Below are positions 52,864 through 61,783 of a stretch of DNA of 64,000 nt, piece by piece. Position 1 is the stretch's first letter. Every line of letters begins with the position of its first letter. The notes beneath the pieces are model-generated. The model was not told the DNA's origin. It saw only the letters and a list, made by a program, of their open reading frames with translations, and searched no databases. Source of the stretch: Paludibacter sp. (GTDB lineage Bacteria; Bacteroidota; Bacteroidia; Bacteroidales; Paludibacteraceae); assembly GCA_019163375.1 (NCBI GenBank), contig JAFLKK010000007.1, forward strand, positions 345,813-409,812, given 5' to 3'. The position numbers and the translations under genes are program-made.

Positions 52864-52893
52864 TTGATAAAACAACTTTTTTGTGTAATTTTG
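52864..52893 (+). promoter_or_regulatory. promoter of purH (TTG, 19 bases, TAATTTTG)
   Basis: TTG at 52864-52866 and TAATTTTG at 52886-52893 have the ideal Bacteroidetes spacing. The start codon of purH is 28 bases downstream. No purine riboswitch fold is seen. Confidence 0.75.
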
Positions 52894-52921
52894 TACCCCA
52901 TAAATAAACGTATAAAGGAAA

Positions 52922-54442
52922 ATGGAAAAAAAGCAAATAAAAAGAGCCTTAGTTTCTGTTTATCACAAAGATAAACTGGATGTAATCATAAAAAAACTTC
53001 ATGCCGAAGGAGTTGAATTTATCTCAACCGGAGGTACGCAATCATTTATCGAATCGCTTGATATTCCATGCCAGGCTGTTGAGGACCTTACCGGCTATCC
53101 TTCCATACTTGGGGGACGCGTAAAAACACTTCACCCTAAAATTTTTGGCGGCATCCTTACTCGTCGCGATTTAGAACTTGATAAGGCTCAAATTGCTGAA
53201 TACGAAATCCCTGAAATAGACTTAGTTATTGTAGATTTATATCCTTTCGAAGCTACTGTGGCTGCCGGAGCTGATGAACCCACTACTATCGAGAAAATTG
53301 ATATTGGCGGCATTTCACTTATTCGTGCCGCGGCTAAAAACTACAACGATGTTATCATCGTTGCTTCGCAAGATCAATACGAACCATTGTTGGAAATGGT
53401 AAATGCAAGTGGTGCAAGCTCTTCGTTAGAAGAACGTCGCTGGTTTGCAAAAGAAGCTTTTGCGGTTTCATCTCACTACGATTCAGCCATTTTCAATTAC
53501 TTCGATGGCAAAGAAGAAAGCGGTTTCCGTCAAAGCGCCAACAATGCGAAAGTGCTTCGTTACGGCGAAAATCCTCACCAACGTGGTGTTTTCTTTGGTA
53601 AATTCGAAGACATGTTCGAACAACTGCAAGGAAAAGAAATTTCGTACAACAACCTGCTCGATATTGATGCTGCTGTAAGTTTAATTAATGATTTCGACGA
53701 CATTACATTTGCTATCCTAAAACATAATAATGCTTGCGGTATTGCTTCTCGCCCGGTATTGGTAGATGCATGGAATGCCGCTTTGGCTGCTGATCCTGTT
53801 TCTGCTTTTGGTGGTGTGTTGATTACCAACGCTATCATCGACAAGGCTACAGCTGAGGAAATGAACAAAATTTTCTTCGAAGTAGTTATTGCTCCTGATT
53901 ACGATTTGGAAGCTATCGAAATATTAAGCCAAAAGAAAAATCGCATTATCCTTATTTTGAAAGAAGCAAAATCGAAAGGAAAACAATTCCGCTCGTTGCT
54001 TAACGGCGTGTTGATGCAAGATCAGGATTTGAAAACCGAAACGGCTGAAGAATTGACTGTTATCACAGAAAAAGCACCAACTACTCAAGAAATTGAAGAT
54101 TTGCTTTTTGCCAATAAAATTGTGAAACATTCAAAATCGAATGCTATCGTTTTGGCTAAAAACAAACAACTGTGTGCCAGCGGTGTAGGTCAAACTTCGC
54201 GTGTTGATGCATTGACACACGCCATTGAAAAAGCCGATTCATTTAAAATAGATTTGACCGGTGCTGTTATGGCCTCGGACGCATTTTTCCCATTCCCTGA
54301 TTGTGTTCAGATTGCATTCGAAGCGGGTATTACATCAGTAATTCAACCGGGCGGATCGATAAACGATAAACTTTCGGTGGAATCTTGCAACCAAAATGGA
54401 GTGGCGATGGTTACAACAGGTTTCCGTCATTTTAAACACTAA
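52922..54442 (+). CDS. purH: bifunctional AICAR formyltransferase/IMP cyclohydrolase
   Basis: It catalyses the last two steps of IMP synthesis. The 506-residue protein has the N-terminal MGS-like cyclohydrolase domain (about 1-150, with FISTGGTQSFIE and GGRVKTLHPKIFGGIL). The C-terminal AICAR transformylase domain holds LRYGENPHQRGVFFG (near 208) and LKHNNACGIASR (near 268), where the catalytic K-H pair lies. It is a little shorter than E. coli PurH (529). mreB follows after 95 bases with no clear terminator. Confidence 0.96.
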   Translation: MEKKQIKRALVSVYHKDKLDVIIKKLHAEGVEFISTGGTQSFIESLDIPCQAVEDLTGYPSILGGRVKTLHPKIFGGILTRRDLELDKAQIAEYEIPEIDLVIVDLYPFEATVAAGADEPTTIEKIDIGGISLIRAAAKNYNDVIIVASQDQYEPLLEMVNASGASSSLEERRWFAKEAFAVSSHYDSAIFNYFDGKEESGFRQSANNAKVLRYGENPHQRGVFFGKFEDMFEQLQGKEISYNNLLDIDAAVSLINDFDDITFAILKHNNACGIASRPVLVDAWNAALAADPVSAFGGVLITNAIIDKATAEEMNKIFFEVVIAPDYDLEAIEILSQKKNRIILILKEAKSKGKQFRSLLNGVLMQDQDLKTETAEELTVITEKAPTTQEIEDLLFANKIVKHSKSNAIVLAKNKQLCASGVGQTSRVDALTHAIEKADSFKIDLTGAVMASDAFFPFPDCVQIAFEAGITSVIQPGGSINDKLSVESCNQNGVAMVTTGFRHFKH

Positions 54443-54537
54443 TTCGATTGTGAATTAGCGTAGACATTACAAAGTACAAGACAAAATAATTCATCAACGA
54501 CCTGCAACTGTTGACCGTTGACATAAGACTAAAAACA

Positions 54538-55557
54538 ATGGGACTATTTTCATTTACACAAGAAATAGCTATCGACTTAGGTACGGCGAATACCATTATC
54601 ATTCACAATGATAAGATTGTGGTGGACGAACCTTCGGTAGTAGCGTTGGACAAACGTACCGATAAATTGATTGCTATCGGCGAAAAAGCGCGCCAAATGC
54701 AAGGCAAAGAAAACGAAGGTATCCGTACCGTGCGTCCTTTGCGCGATGGCGTTATTGCCGACTTTTATGCTGCCGAATTGATGATTCGCGGTATGATCAA
54801 GATGATTCCAACCAAAAATCACCTTTTCTCTCCAACCTTAAAAATGGTGGTTTGTATTCCTTCGGGAAGTACCGAGGTAGAAATTCGTGCGGTACGTGAC
54901 TCGTCGGAACATGCCGGTGGACGCGAAGTGTACATGATTTACGAACCAATGGCTGCAGCTATTGGTATCGGCCTTGATGTGGAAGCACCGAACGGCTGTA
55001 TGATTGTTGATATCGGCGGTGGTACTACCGAGATTGCAGTAATTTCGTTGGGTGGTATTGTGTCAAATAAATCTATTCGTATTGCCGGCGATGACCTTAC
55101 TTTGGACATTGTTGAATATATGGGTCGTATGCACAATATTAAAGTAGGCGAACGTACTGCCGAGATGATTAAAATAAACGTAGGTGCTGCATTGACCGAT
55201 TTGGAAGATGCCCCTGAAGATTTTATCGTTCATGGTCCAAATCGTATGACTGCTCTGCCTATGCAAGTTCCGGTTTCGTATCAGGAAATTGCTCACTGTC
55301 TTGAAAAATCGATTTCTAAAATTGAATCGGCTATTCTTAGCGCATTGGAACAAACTCCTCCCGAATTATATGCCGACATCGTGATGGGTGGTATCTATCT
55401 TGCCGGTGGTGGTGCGTTGCTTCGTGGTTTAGACAAACGTTTGACCGATAAGTTGAACATTCAATTCCACATTGCCGAAGACCCATTGCGCGCAGTGGCT
55501 CGCGGTACAGGTATTGCACTTAAAAACGTAGATAAATTCTCGTTCTTGATACGATAA
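54538..55557 (+). CDS. mreB: rod-shape protein MreB
   Basis: MreB is the actin-like filament that guides lateral cell-wall growth under the inner membrane. The start at 54538 (MGLFSFTQEIAIDLGTANT) is standard; an upstream ATG at 54511 adds nine unlike residues. The 339-residue protein has the phosphate loop IDLGTANT, GGGTTEIAV (near residue 163) and GGGALLRG (near 292). It heads mreB-mreC-mreD-mrdA-rodA. Confidence 0.97.
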   Translation: MGLFSFTQEIAIDLGTANTIIIHNDKIVVDEPSVVALDKRTDKLIAIGEKARQMQGKENEGIRTVRPLRDGVIADFYAAELMIRGMIKMIPTKNHLFSPTLKMVVCIPSGSTEVEIRAVRDSSEHAGGREVYMIYEPMAAAIGIGLDVEAPNGCMIVDIGGGTTEIAVISLGGIVSNKSIRIAGDDLTLDIVEYMGRMHNIKVGERTAEMIKINVGAALTDLEDAPEDFIVHGPNRMTALPMQVPVSYQEIAHCLEKSISKIESAILSALEQTPPELYADIVMGGIYLAGGGALLRGLDKRLTDKLNIQFHIAEDPLRAVARGTGIALKNVDKFSFLIR

Positions 55558-55573
55558 TAAATAATTGATATTC

Positions 55574-55606
55574 TATCAGACCAATGCGCTATGTATTGGT
55601 CTGATA
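55574..55606 (+). terminator. hairpin between mreB and mreC
   Basis: TATCAGACCAAT and ATTGGTCTGATA form a perfect 12-bp stem with a 9-base loop. Only AAATTTC follows, so termination may be partial, giving more MreB than MreC. Confidence 0.5.
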
Positions 55607-55739
55607 AATTTCAATAGTATTATTACTACGTGCATTTTTTTCTGACAGCTTACCTTTCCTCAGGTTGCAAACTTCACAAATTATGAATAATGCGTATTGA
55701 ACAACGCATCCCATTTTCTTCGCTCAGATTTGATTAAAT

Positions 55740-56585
55740 ATGAAGAATCTCATCAATTTTTTTATAAACTATGGAGTTGTGTTTTTATTTCTACTATTAG
55801 AAATAATTTCGTTCACCATGATTGTAAAAAATCAAGAGTATCAACAAAGTGTATTTCTTTCGTCGAGCAATTCAGCTGTATCTAAAATGTACGAGTGGAA
55901 TAATTCAATCTTCGAATTTTTCAAGTTAAGTGCAGCCAACGATAATCTGTCTGAAGAAAATACTGCATTAAAAAATCAACTTATCAATTTGCAGAATAAG
56001 TTGTCTACCCTCCAAAAAACGAAGCCCGATTCTATCCAGTTTCGTATTCCGCCGGAAATGGAATACAAGTTTATTTCGGCAAAAGTAATTAACAACTCTA
56101 CCAATAAAACTCAAAACTACATCACGCTGAACAAAGGTTCGCTCGAAGGAATAAAAGTGGATATGGGCGTTATCAGCGATGAAGGTGTGGTGGGAATTGT
56201 AAAAACAGTTTCGAATAAATTTTCTGTTGTTATCCCCATTTTAAATCCCAAAATTCAGATTAGTTCTAAATTTAAACGAAATAATTATACCGGCCCACTT
56301 CTTTGGTCGGGTGAGGATAGTCGGTATGCCAATCTTACTAATATTGCCCGACATGTTGATTTAGTACTTGGCGATACGTTAATTACAAGTGGTTTAACCA
56401 GCACTTTCCCTGAGGGAATTCCGGTGGGGTATATCGAAGATTTCAACATTAAAAAGAGTGATGCTTATTTTAATATAAAGGTAAAGCTGGCCGTAAATTT
56501 TCAGACGCTTTCGCACGTAAAAGTAATCAATTACTTAAACTACAGAGAACAAAAGGATATTGAGAAAAAAGCCGAAGAACAATAA
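55740..56585 (+). CDS. mreC: rod-shape protein MreC
   Basis: MreC is a bitopic inner-membrane protein that links MreB to PBP2 and RodA. The 281-residue protein has one TM (residues 9-27), a coiled coil (about 60-95, NDNLSEENTALKNQLINLQN) and the beta-rich MreC domain (about 105-265, GVISDEGVVGIVKTV). It ends in a charged tail. The start ATG at 55740 gives the right membrane topology. Confidence 0.95.
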   Translation: MKNLINFFINYGVVFLFLLLEIISFTMIVKNQEYQQSVFLSSSNSAVSKMYEWNNSIFEFFKLSAANDNLSEENTALKNQLINLQNKLSTLQKTKPDSIQFRIPPEMEYKFISAKVINNSTNKTQNYITLNKGSLEGIKVDMGVISDEGVVGIVKTVSNKFSVVIPILNPKIQISSKFKRNNYTGPLLWSGEDSRYANLTNIARHVDLVLGDTLITSGLTSTFPEGIPVGYIEDFNIKKSDAYFNIKVKLAVNFQTLSHVKVINYLNYREQKDIEKKAEEQ

Positions 56586-56686
56586 TGATAATTGATAGTT
56601 GTCAGTTGATAGTTAAGAATAAAGTAAAATGTTTTCTCTGACTAGTCTACCTCCCAACTATCAACTATCAACTATCAACTAAAAAT
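56586..56686. repeat. spacer of repeated AACTATC words in inverted orientation
   Basis: Between mreC and mreD, words of the type TTGATAGTT on the left (near 56590-56615) face AACTATCAACTATCAACTATC on the right (near 56656-56680). They could pair as a hairpin with loose ends. This is one of several word-repeat spacers in the window. Confidence 0.6.
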
Positions 56687-57184
56687 ATGCCCACAGCACT
56701 TCAAAACATATTTAGATTCATCCTACTGGTACTTCTTCAGGTATTGGTTTTGAACAATATCCAGTTTATGGGATATATAAACCCCTATTTATATATCTTA
56801 TTCGTCCTGTCATTGCCCTATCAAACGCCCAAGTGGCTTGTTCTTCTACTGGGCTTTACACTGGGTTTGACTATCGACGTATGCTCGAATACCATGGGAA
56901 TGCACGCCTTTGCCACGGTGCTTATTGCTTTTTTACGGAATGGCATCATCAAATTATTTACTTCTATTGAAGAAGGCAATAACCCAACTCCTTCGTTTTA
57001 CACTTTTGGTGTGAGTGCCTACATAAAATATGTGGTGCTGATGGTGTTTATTCATCACTCCATTTTGTTCTACCTGGAAGCATTCTCATTTGTGCATTTC
57101 TGGATTATTTCAACAAAAATCCTGCTCAGTTCGGTGGTAACCATTTTGTTGATATTTGGTATTCAATCGCTTAATAAAAAATAA
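56687..57184 (+). CDS. mreD: rod-shape protein MreD
   Basis: The 165-residue inner-membrane protein has about five helices and an N-terminal pattern of the MreD family (FRFILLVLLQVLVLNNIQFM). Sequence conservation is low; context between mreC and mrdA decides the call. It helps the elongasome. It lies 3 bases before mrdA. Confidence 0.92.
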   Translation: MPTALQNIFRFILLVLLQVLVLNNIQFMGYINPYLYILFVLSLPYQTPKWLVLLLGFTLGLTIDVCSNTMGMHAFATVLIAFLRNGIIKLFTSIEEGNNPTPSFYTFGVSAYIKYVVLMVFIHHSILFYLEAFSFVHFWIISTKILLSSVVTILLIFGIQSLNKK

Positions 57185-57187
57185 ACC

Positions 57188-59026
57188 ATGATTAACGATA
57201 CACTTCAAAACAGGAAGACTGTGATTGCAATAATCATGAGTGCTGTTATTCTTGTGTATATTCTGCGGTTATTTACAATTCAAATAATTGAATCGAGATA
57301 CAAGGAGGGTGCAGACAGCAATGCCTTTTTAAAAAAAACACAATTTCCTCCCCGTGGTCTGATATATGACCGTAACCACACCTTGCTGGTTTATAACAAA
57401 CCGGCTTACGACATCGCCCTTATCATGCGCGAAATTCGCGATTTGGATACGTTAGCATTTTGCAAGGCATTGAATATTGACAAAGCATTTTTTATTCTGC
57501 GAATTGCAGAGATTAAAGATAGGAATAAAAACACTGGCTATTCCTCTTATACGCCTCAGCTGTTTATGACTCAGTTGCGCAACGAGGATATTGCAACTAT
57601 TCAGCAATCGATGTACAAATTTCCCGGATTTTACATCCAGAATCGTACACTGAGAGAATATGCATTCCCTAATGCAGCGCATGTTTTGGGTAGTATTGGT
57701 GAGGTTTCGCGGTCAAAATTAGAATCCGATCCGTATTACAAACAAGGTGATTATGCGGGTAGAGATGGACTTGAAAAAACCTATGAGAATGTATTGAGAG
57801 GTGAAAAGGGAGTTGAAATTTTATTGCGCGACGCCAAAGGAAGAATAAAAGGGAAATACGAAAACGGCAAAGAAGATATAGCCCCAAAAGCAGGCAATAA
57901 TTTGATGTTGTCGCTCGATGCTCAACTTCAGGTATTAGGAGAAACGCTGATGGCCGGAAAAGTGGGGAGCATTGTGGCTATCGAACCCTCTACAGGCGAA
58001 ATTTTGGCTATGGTTTCCAATCCATCTTTTAACCCTTCGATACTGGTAGGTCGCCAGCGCTCGAAAAACTACATGCAGTTGGTAAATGACCCAACAAAAC
58101 CGTTGATGAATCGTGCAACTCAGGCTCAATACTCGCCCGGTTCTGCATTCAAGCCTATTCAGGCTTTGGTTTGCCAGCAAATGGGAGGCATTTCCCAAAA
58201 CACCATTTTTAGTTGTAACGGCCCATCATCTTCGCCAATTAAATGTACACACCATCACGGCTCTCCTGTAAGTTTGCTTAGTGCTATCGAGCAAAGTTGC
58301 AACCCCTATTTTTGGAGTGCATTTAAATCTACTGTCGAAAAAGATGGTTACGGAGCTAAAAATGCAATCTTTAGGAAAAATTACGATGATTGGGTGGACA
58401 GAATGAAAAGTTTTGGACTGGGAGAGAAATATACCGACAGTGATATTTACGAACAATCGAGGGGGTATATACCATCACAGAAATTCTACAATAAGGTGTA
58501 TCGCGCCGAAAATGCTTGGCGGGCAATTACGATACGCTCTCTGTCTATTGGCCAGGGAGAGGTGTTAGTAACTCCGCTTCAGTTATGTAATTCGATGGCA
58601 GTGATTTGTAACGAGGGTTATTATATCACACCGCATTTGCTTCGATGTGATTCCATGCGAAAGCATATTCATCGCGCCAAAGTGGATAAAAAATACTTCC
58701 CGATTGTGTACGAAGGTATGGCACGTGTTTTTGAATCGGGAACAGCTCGTGCATCGCAGATTCCGGGATTGCAAATGTGTGGAAAGACAGGTACAGCTGA
58801 AAATAGTCATGGAAAAGATCACTCTATCTTTGTTGGTTTTGCGCCACGGAATAATCCGAAAATTGCGATCGCGGTAGTGGTAGAAAATGCCGGGTTTGGA
58901 TCGTTGTACGCTGCACCTATTTTTAGCTTGATGGTAGAGCAATATCTTTATCGAAAAATTAAACGTACAGAACTACTTAATAGTACAGTTGCTAAAGTCA
59001 CCAATAGTTATGTCAAAGAACGTTAG
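57188..59026 (+). CDS. mrdA: penicillin-binding protein 2 (transpeptidase)
   Basis: PBP2 cross-links peptidoglycan during elongation, with RodA. The 612-residue protein has one TM (residues 12-31), an N-terminal dimerisation domain (about 55-210, PPRGLIYDRNHTLLVYNKPA) and the transpeptidase domain. That domain has SxxK in SPGSAFKP (Ser near 321), SxN in EQSCNPYFW (near 362) and KTG in CGKTGTAENS (near 531). All three catalytic motifs are present. Its last 17 bases overlap rodA. Confidence 0.96.
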   Translation: MINDTLQNRKTVIAIIMSAVILVYILRLFTIQIIESRYKEGADSNAFLKKTQFPPRGLIYDRNHTLLVYNKPAYDIALIMREIRDLDTLAFCKALNIDKAFFILRIAEIKDRNKNTGYSSYTPQLFMTQLRNEDIATIQQSMYKFPGFYIQNRTLREYAFPNAAHVLGSIGEVSRSKLESDPYYKQGDYAGRDGLEKTYENVLRGEKGVEILLRDAKGRIKGKYENGKEDIAPKAGNNLMLSLDAQLQVLGETLMAGKVGSIVAIEPSTGEILAMVSNPSFNPSILVGRQRSKNYMQLVNDPTKPLMNRATQAQYSPGSAFKPIQALVCQQMGGISQNTIFSCNGPSSSPIKCTHHHGSPVSLLSAIEQSCNPYFWSAFKSTVEKDGYGAKNAIFRKNYDDWVDRMKSFGLGEKYTDSDIYEQSRGYIPSQKFYNKVYRAENAWRAITIRSLSIGQGEVLVTPLQLCNSMAVICNEGYYITPHLLRCDSMRKHIHRAKVDKKYFPIVYEGMARVFESGTARASQIPGLQMCGKTGTAENSHGKDHSIFVGFAPRNNPKIAIAVVVENAGFGSLYAAPIFSLMVEQYLYRKIKRTELLNSTVAKVTNSYVKER

Positions 59027-60464
59027 TATAAAATACGCACTCGACTGGACTACGATATTTTTCTATGTCGTTCTGGTTTTTATGGGTTGGATAAGTATCT
59101 ATGGTGCAAGCTACGATTTCGACCAGGCTAGTATCTTTGACTTCAATCAGCGTGCAGGTAAGCAGTTTATCTGGATACTGACCGGTTTTGCTATTGGTGG
59201 AATGCTGTTGCTCATTGATGCTAAAATGTACAGTATCTTCTCCTACGTGATTTACATAGGAGCCATACTGTTGCTTATCATCACTATTTTTGTTGCCAAA
59301 GACATCAAAGGATCCCGCTCGTGGCTCGAATTTGGACCGATCCGATTTCAACCGGCCGAATTGGCTAAAATGGCTACCGCTCTCGCACTATCCAAATACA
59401 TGAGTTCCTATAATTACAAACTTAAAGCATGGAAAGACCTTATTCCCTTGGGAGTCATTCTTTTTATTCCTTTTTCATTGATTATTTTGCAGAATGAAAC
59501 AGGTTCGGCTTTGGTGTTTGTGGCCTTTCTGCTTATGTTTTATCGCGAGGGGATGAACGGGATTGTGTTGTTGATAGGCACATACGCTGTATTTTTGTTT
59601 ATTATTGTCATACGGTTTAGTATCATTCCGGTGCAAGTTGACCGGGGGACCTTAGGGTTTCTGCTCGCCATGGGCATAGTGCTCTTAACGCAATTCGTTT
59701 ACGCATTCTTTTTTACAAAGAACAGAAAAGAAGCCCTGTTTCTAGTGATCGGGACTGTTGTAATTGCCGCTATTTCGTATGTAATAAATATCTGGTTTTA
59801 TCTGAATTACAATTACGTTGCCGTATTTGCAACCATTGCCTCCTGTTTATACTGGGTGGTCATTGAGATAATGTTCCGATTTAAAAGATATTGGTTTCTG
59901 ATTTTGTTCTCACTGGGTTCGGTACTGTTTAGTTTTTCGGCCGAGTATCTGTTCGAGACGGCACTTCAGCCTCACCAAACGCAGCGTATCAAGGAGCTTT
60001 TGAGCATGGAAAATGATCTGAATGGAGCCGGTTACAATGTGCATCAATCCAAAATTGCGATTGGTTCGGGAGGTTTCTGGGGAAAAGGTTTTTTAAATGG
60101 AACGCAGACAAAATTAAAATACGTACCGGAACAAGATACCGACTTTATTTTTTGCACCGTTGGCGAGGAACACGGATTTTGGGGTTCTACCCTCGTACTT
60201 TTTGTGTATTGGCTTTTGCTAATGCGACTGCTGAAAATTGCCGAACGACAGAGAGATCAGTTTAGTCGGGTATATGGATATTGCGTAGCCAGCATTTTCT
60301 TTTTCCACCTCACCATTAATATTGGGATGGTGCTTGGTATTATGCCTGTAATTGGCATTCCACTGCCGTTTTTCAGCTACGGAGGCTCTTCGCTTTGGGG
60401 TTTTACCATTTTGCTTTTTATATTGCTTAGATTGGACGCTGCCAGATTGGAACGAATGCGCTAA
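59010..60464 (+). CDS. rodA: rod-shape glycosyltransferase RodA (SEDS)
   Basis: RodA polymerises lipid II into glycan strands with PBP2. The start at 59010 (MSKNVSIKYALDWTTIFFYV) overlaps mrdA and matches the family; an ATG at 58989 would add seven residues. The 484-residue protein has about ten or more helices, the SEDS end motif PLPFFSYGGSSL (near residue 455) and ENDLNGAGYNVHQSKIAIGS in the large loop. It is longer than E. coli RodA (370), with extra helices near 190-300, a common Bacteroidetes trait. Confidence 0.95.
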   Translation: MSKNVSIKYALDWTTIFFYVVLVFMGWISIYGASYDFDQASIFDFNQRAGKQFIWILTGFAIGGMLLLIDAKMYSIFSYVIYIGAILLLIITIFVAKDIKGSRSWLEFGPIRFQPAELAKMATALALSKYMSSYNYKLKAWKDLIPLGVILFIPFSLIILQNETGSALVFVAFLLMFYREGMNGIVLLIGTYAVFLFIIVIRFSIIPVQVDRGTLGFLLAMGIVLLTQFVYAFFFTKNRKEALFLVIGTVVIAAISYVINIWFYLNYNYVAVFATIASCLYWVVIEIMFRFKRYWFLILFSLGSVLFSFSAEYLFETALQPHQTQRIKELLSMENDLNGAGYNVHQSKIAIGSGGFWGKGFLNGTQTKLKYVPEQDTDFIFCTVGEEHGFWGSTLVLFVYWLLLMRLLKIAERQRDQFSRVYGYCVASIFFFHLTINIGMVLGIMPVIGIPLPFFSYGGSSLWGFTILLFILLRLDAARLERMR

Positions 60465-60483
60465 ACTTAAAAATGAATAGACA

Positions 60484-60885
60484 ATGAAAGAAAACAGAGG
60501 ATTATTGATGATGATCAATTTCTCGGCACTTAGCTTTATTCTTCTTCCCTTTCTGGGAGTTGTTATCCCGTTTGTAATCTGGGTGTCAAATAGAAAAACA
60601 ATCAAGGATTTGGATAAAACAGGACGAGGGATACTGAACTTTCAAATAACCTGGTTTACCCTGCTGGTTCTGTGGTTTCTATTCATCTCAACAAAACTTG
60701 TCAGTTTATTTCAATTGGACAGCATTCCCGGTGGAATTACTACCGTCATTTCTATGCAGGCAATAGGACTTATTTTTTTGTACTTCTATAACTTTGTGTT
60801 CGTGATTATTAACGCCTTTAGGATTGACAGAGGAAAAGAATTGTTTTACTTCCCAAGTATTCCGTTTTTCAGGATAAAAAAATAG
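60484..60885 (+). CDS. DUF4870-type membrane protein
   Basis: The 133-residue protein has about three membrane helices (NFSALSFILLPFLGVVIPF, FQITWFTLLVLWFLFIS and GLIFLYFYNFVFVIINAF). It matches the DUF4870 family of small integral membrane proteins (DUF4870/TIC20-like), of unknown function. The motif NRKTIKDLDKTGRGILNFQI sits in the cytosolic loop. It lies 19 bases after rodA and may be cotranscribed. Confidence 0.85.
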   Translation: MKENRGLLMMINFSALSFILLPFLGVVIPFVIWVSNRKTIKDLDKTGRGILNFQITWFTLLVLWFLFISTKLVSLFQLDSIPGGITTVISMQAIGLIFLYFYNFVFVIINAFRIDRGKELFYFPSIPFFRIKK

Positions 60886-60939
60886 AGACACGTCATATCG
60901 CATCTCTATCATATCTCTTGGGCGTTAATCATTCCCGTA

Positions 60940-61251
60940 TTAAAAACGCCTGTATTCTGCTATCAGAAGCCCTGCAGTGCTTATCAACGGGAAACAGAAA
61001 ACTACCCCAACAAAATAGTAAACGGGCAATTGTAACAAGTACGTTATTGCAGTTTGTATTGATCCGGAGCTGAATCCCAACATCAAACTAAGCACCATTC
61101 CCACGAGGGCAAAGCACCACACTATCCAGCTACGATCGGCTTGTTCGGGCAATTTCCGCATTACACGTTGTGTAAATCCATTGTCCTGAACCTCTTGTTT
61201 GTGTTCGCCAAAAAAGTTTTTCAGCAATTTGTCTGTATCTTTAGTTTCCAT
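60940..61251 (-). CDS. small membrane protein (DUF5056-like)
   Basis: The start at 61251 (METKDTDKLLKNFFGEHKQE) overlaps the sigma gene by 11 bases; the upstream ATG at 61275 lies deeper in it. The 103-residue protein has a soluble N-terminal half (KLLKNFFGEHKQ, FTQRVMRKLP) and two membrane helices (WCFALVGMVLSLMLGF and LQLPVYYFVGVVFCFPLIS). This layout is typical of anti-sigma-like partners of Bacteroidetes ECF sigmas, although no zinc motif (HxxxCxxC) is present. I infer a role as a membrane regulator of the sigma factor. Confidence 0.75.
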   Translation of the reverse strand: METKDTDKLLKNFFGEHKQEVQDNGFTQRVMRKLPEQADRSWIVWCFALVGMVLSLMLGFSSGSIQTAITYLLQLPVYYFVGVVFCFPLISTAGLLIAEYRRF

Positions 61252-61783
61252 AACCGGCTTGTGTGAGGTAAACACTTAGTTTTTCTTTTCCTTTCAGCAA
61301 ATATGTTTTTACAGTGCCCAGCGGGCAATTCATGATTCGTGCAATTTCGTTCTGCGTTCTGTCTTCCATATAAAACAATAATACGGCCGTTTGTTCTTCT
61401 CTGCGCAATTGTTTTATCGCTTTGTAAATATCAAGTTTTTCTGCCGAAAATTCATTTTGTGTTTGATGGTGGTTATCAATCATATGCACATCGAGGTCGG
61501 CATAATGTTTTTGTGCCCGCACCGAATCGTAAAACACATTGTAGGCAATCCGGTACAGCCAGGTCGAAAAGCCTGATATTCCTTTAAAAGCATCGATGTT
61601 CAGATAGGCTTTAATAAATGTTTCCTGAGCTAAATCGTCACTTAACGGGCCATCGCCCATAGTCAGGTTCAGAAAGAACCGACGAATGGGCGACTGATAT
61701 TTACTGGTTAGTTTGTCGAAGGCGCTTTTATCGCCCAGCAAAGTAAGCTGTGTTACCCAGCGGATATCATCCGTTTTGCTCAT
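61241..61783 (-). CDS. ECF sigma factor
   Basis: The start at 61783 (MSKTDDIRWVTQLTLLGDKS) matches ECF sigma lengths; upstream codons to 61852 lie within the next gene. The 180-residue protein has region 2 (LAQETFIKAYLNIDAFKGIS, GFSTWLYRIAYNVFYD) and region 4 (MEDRTQNEIARIMNCPLGTV, near 130-150). It overlaps the DUF5056-like gene by 11 bases and the upstream DUF6249 gene by 17. The three are a translationally coupled unit transcribed leftward. Confidence 0.93.
   Translation of the reverse strand: MSKTDDIRWVTQLTLLGDKSAFDKLTSKYQSPIRRFFLNLTMGDGPLSDDLAQETFIKAYLNIDAFKGISGFSTWLYRIAYNVFYDSVRAQKHYADLDVHMIDNHHQTQNEFSAEKLDIYKAIKQLRREEQTAVLLFYMEDRTQNEIARIMNCPLGTVKTYLLKGKEKLSVYLTQAGYGN

Noticed and set aside
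52740-52921. purine riboswitch before purH
   Set aside because: No conserved junction or paired-loop pattern is visible; only a standard promoter is seen.
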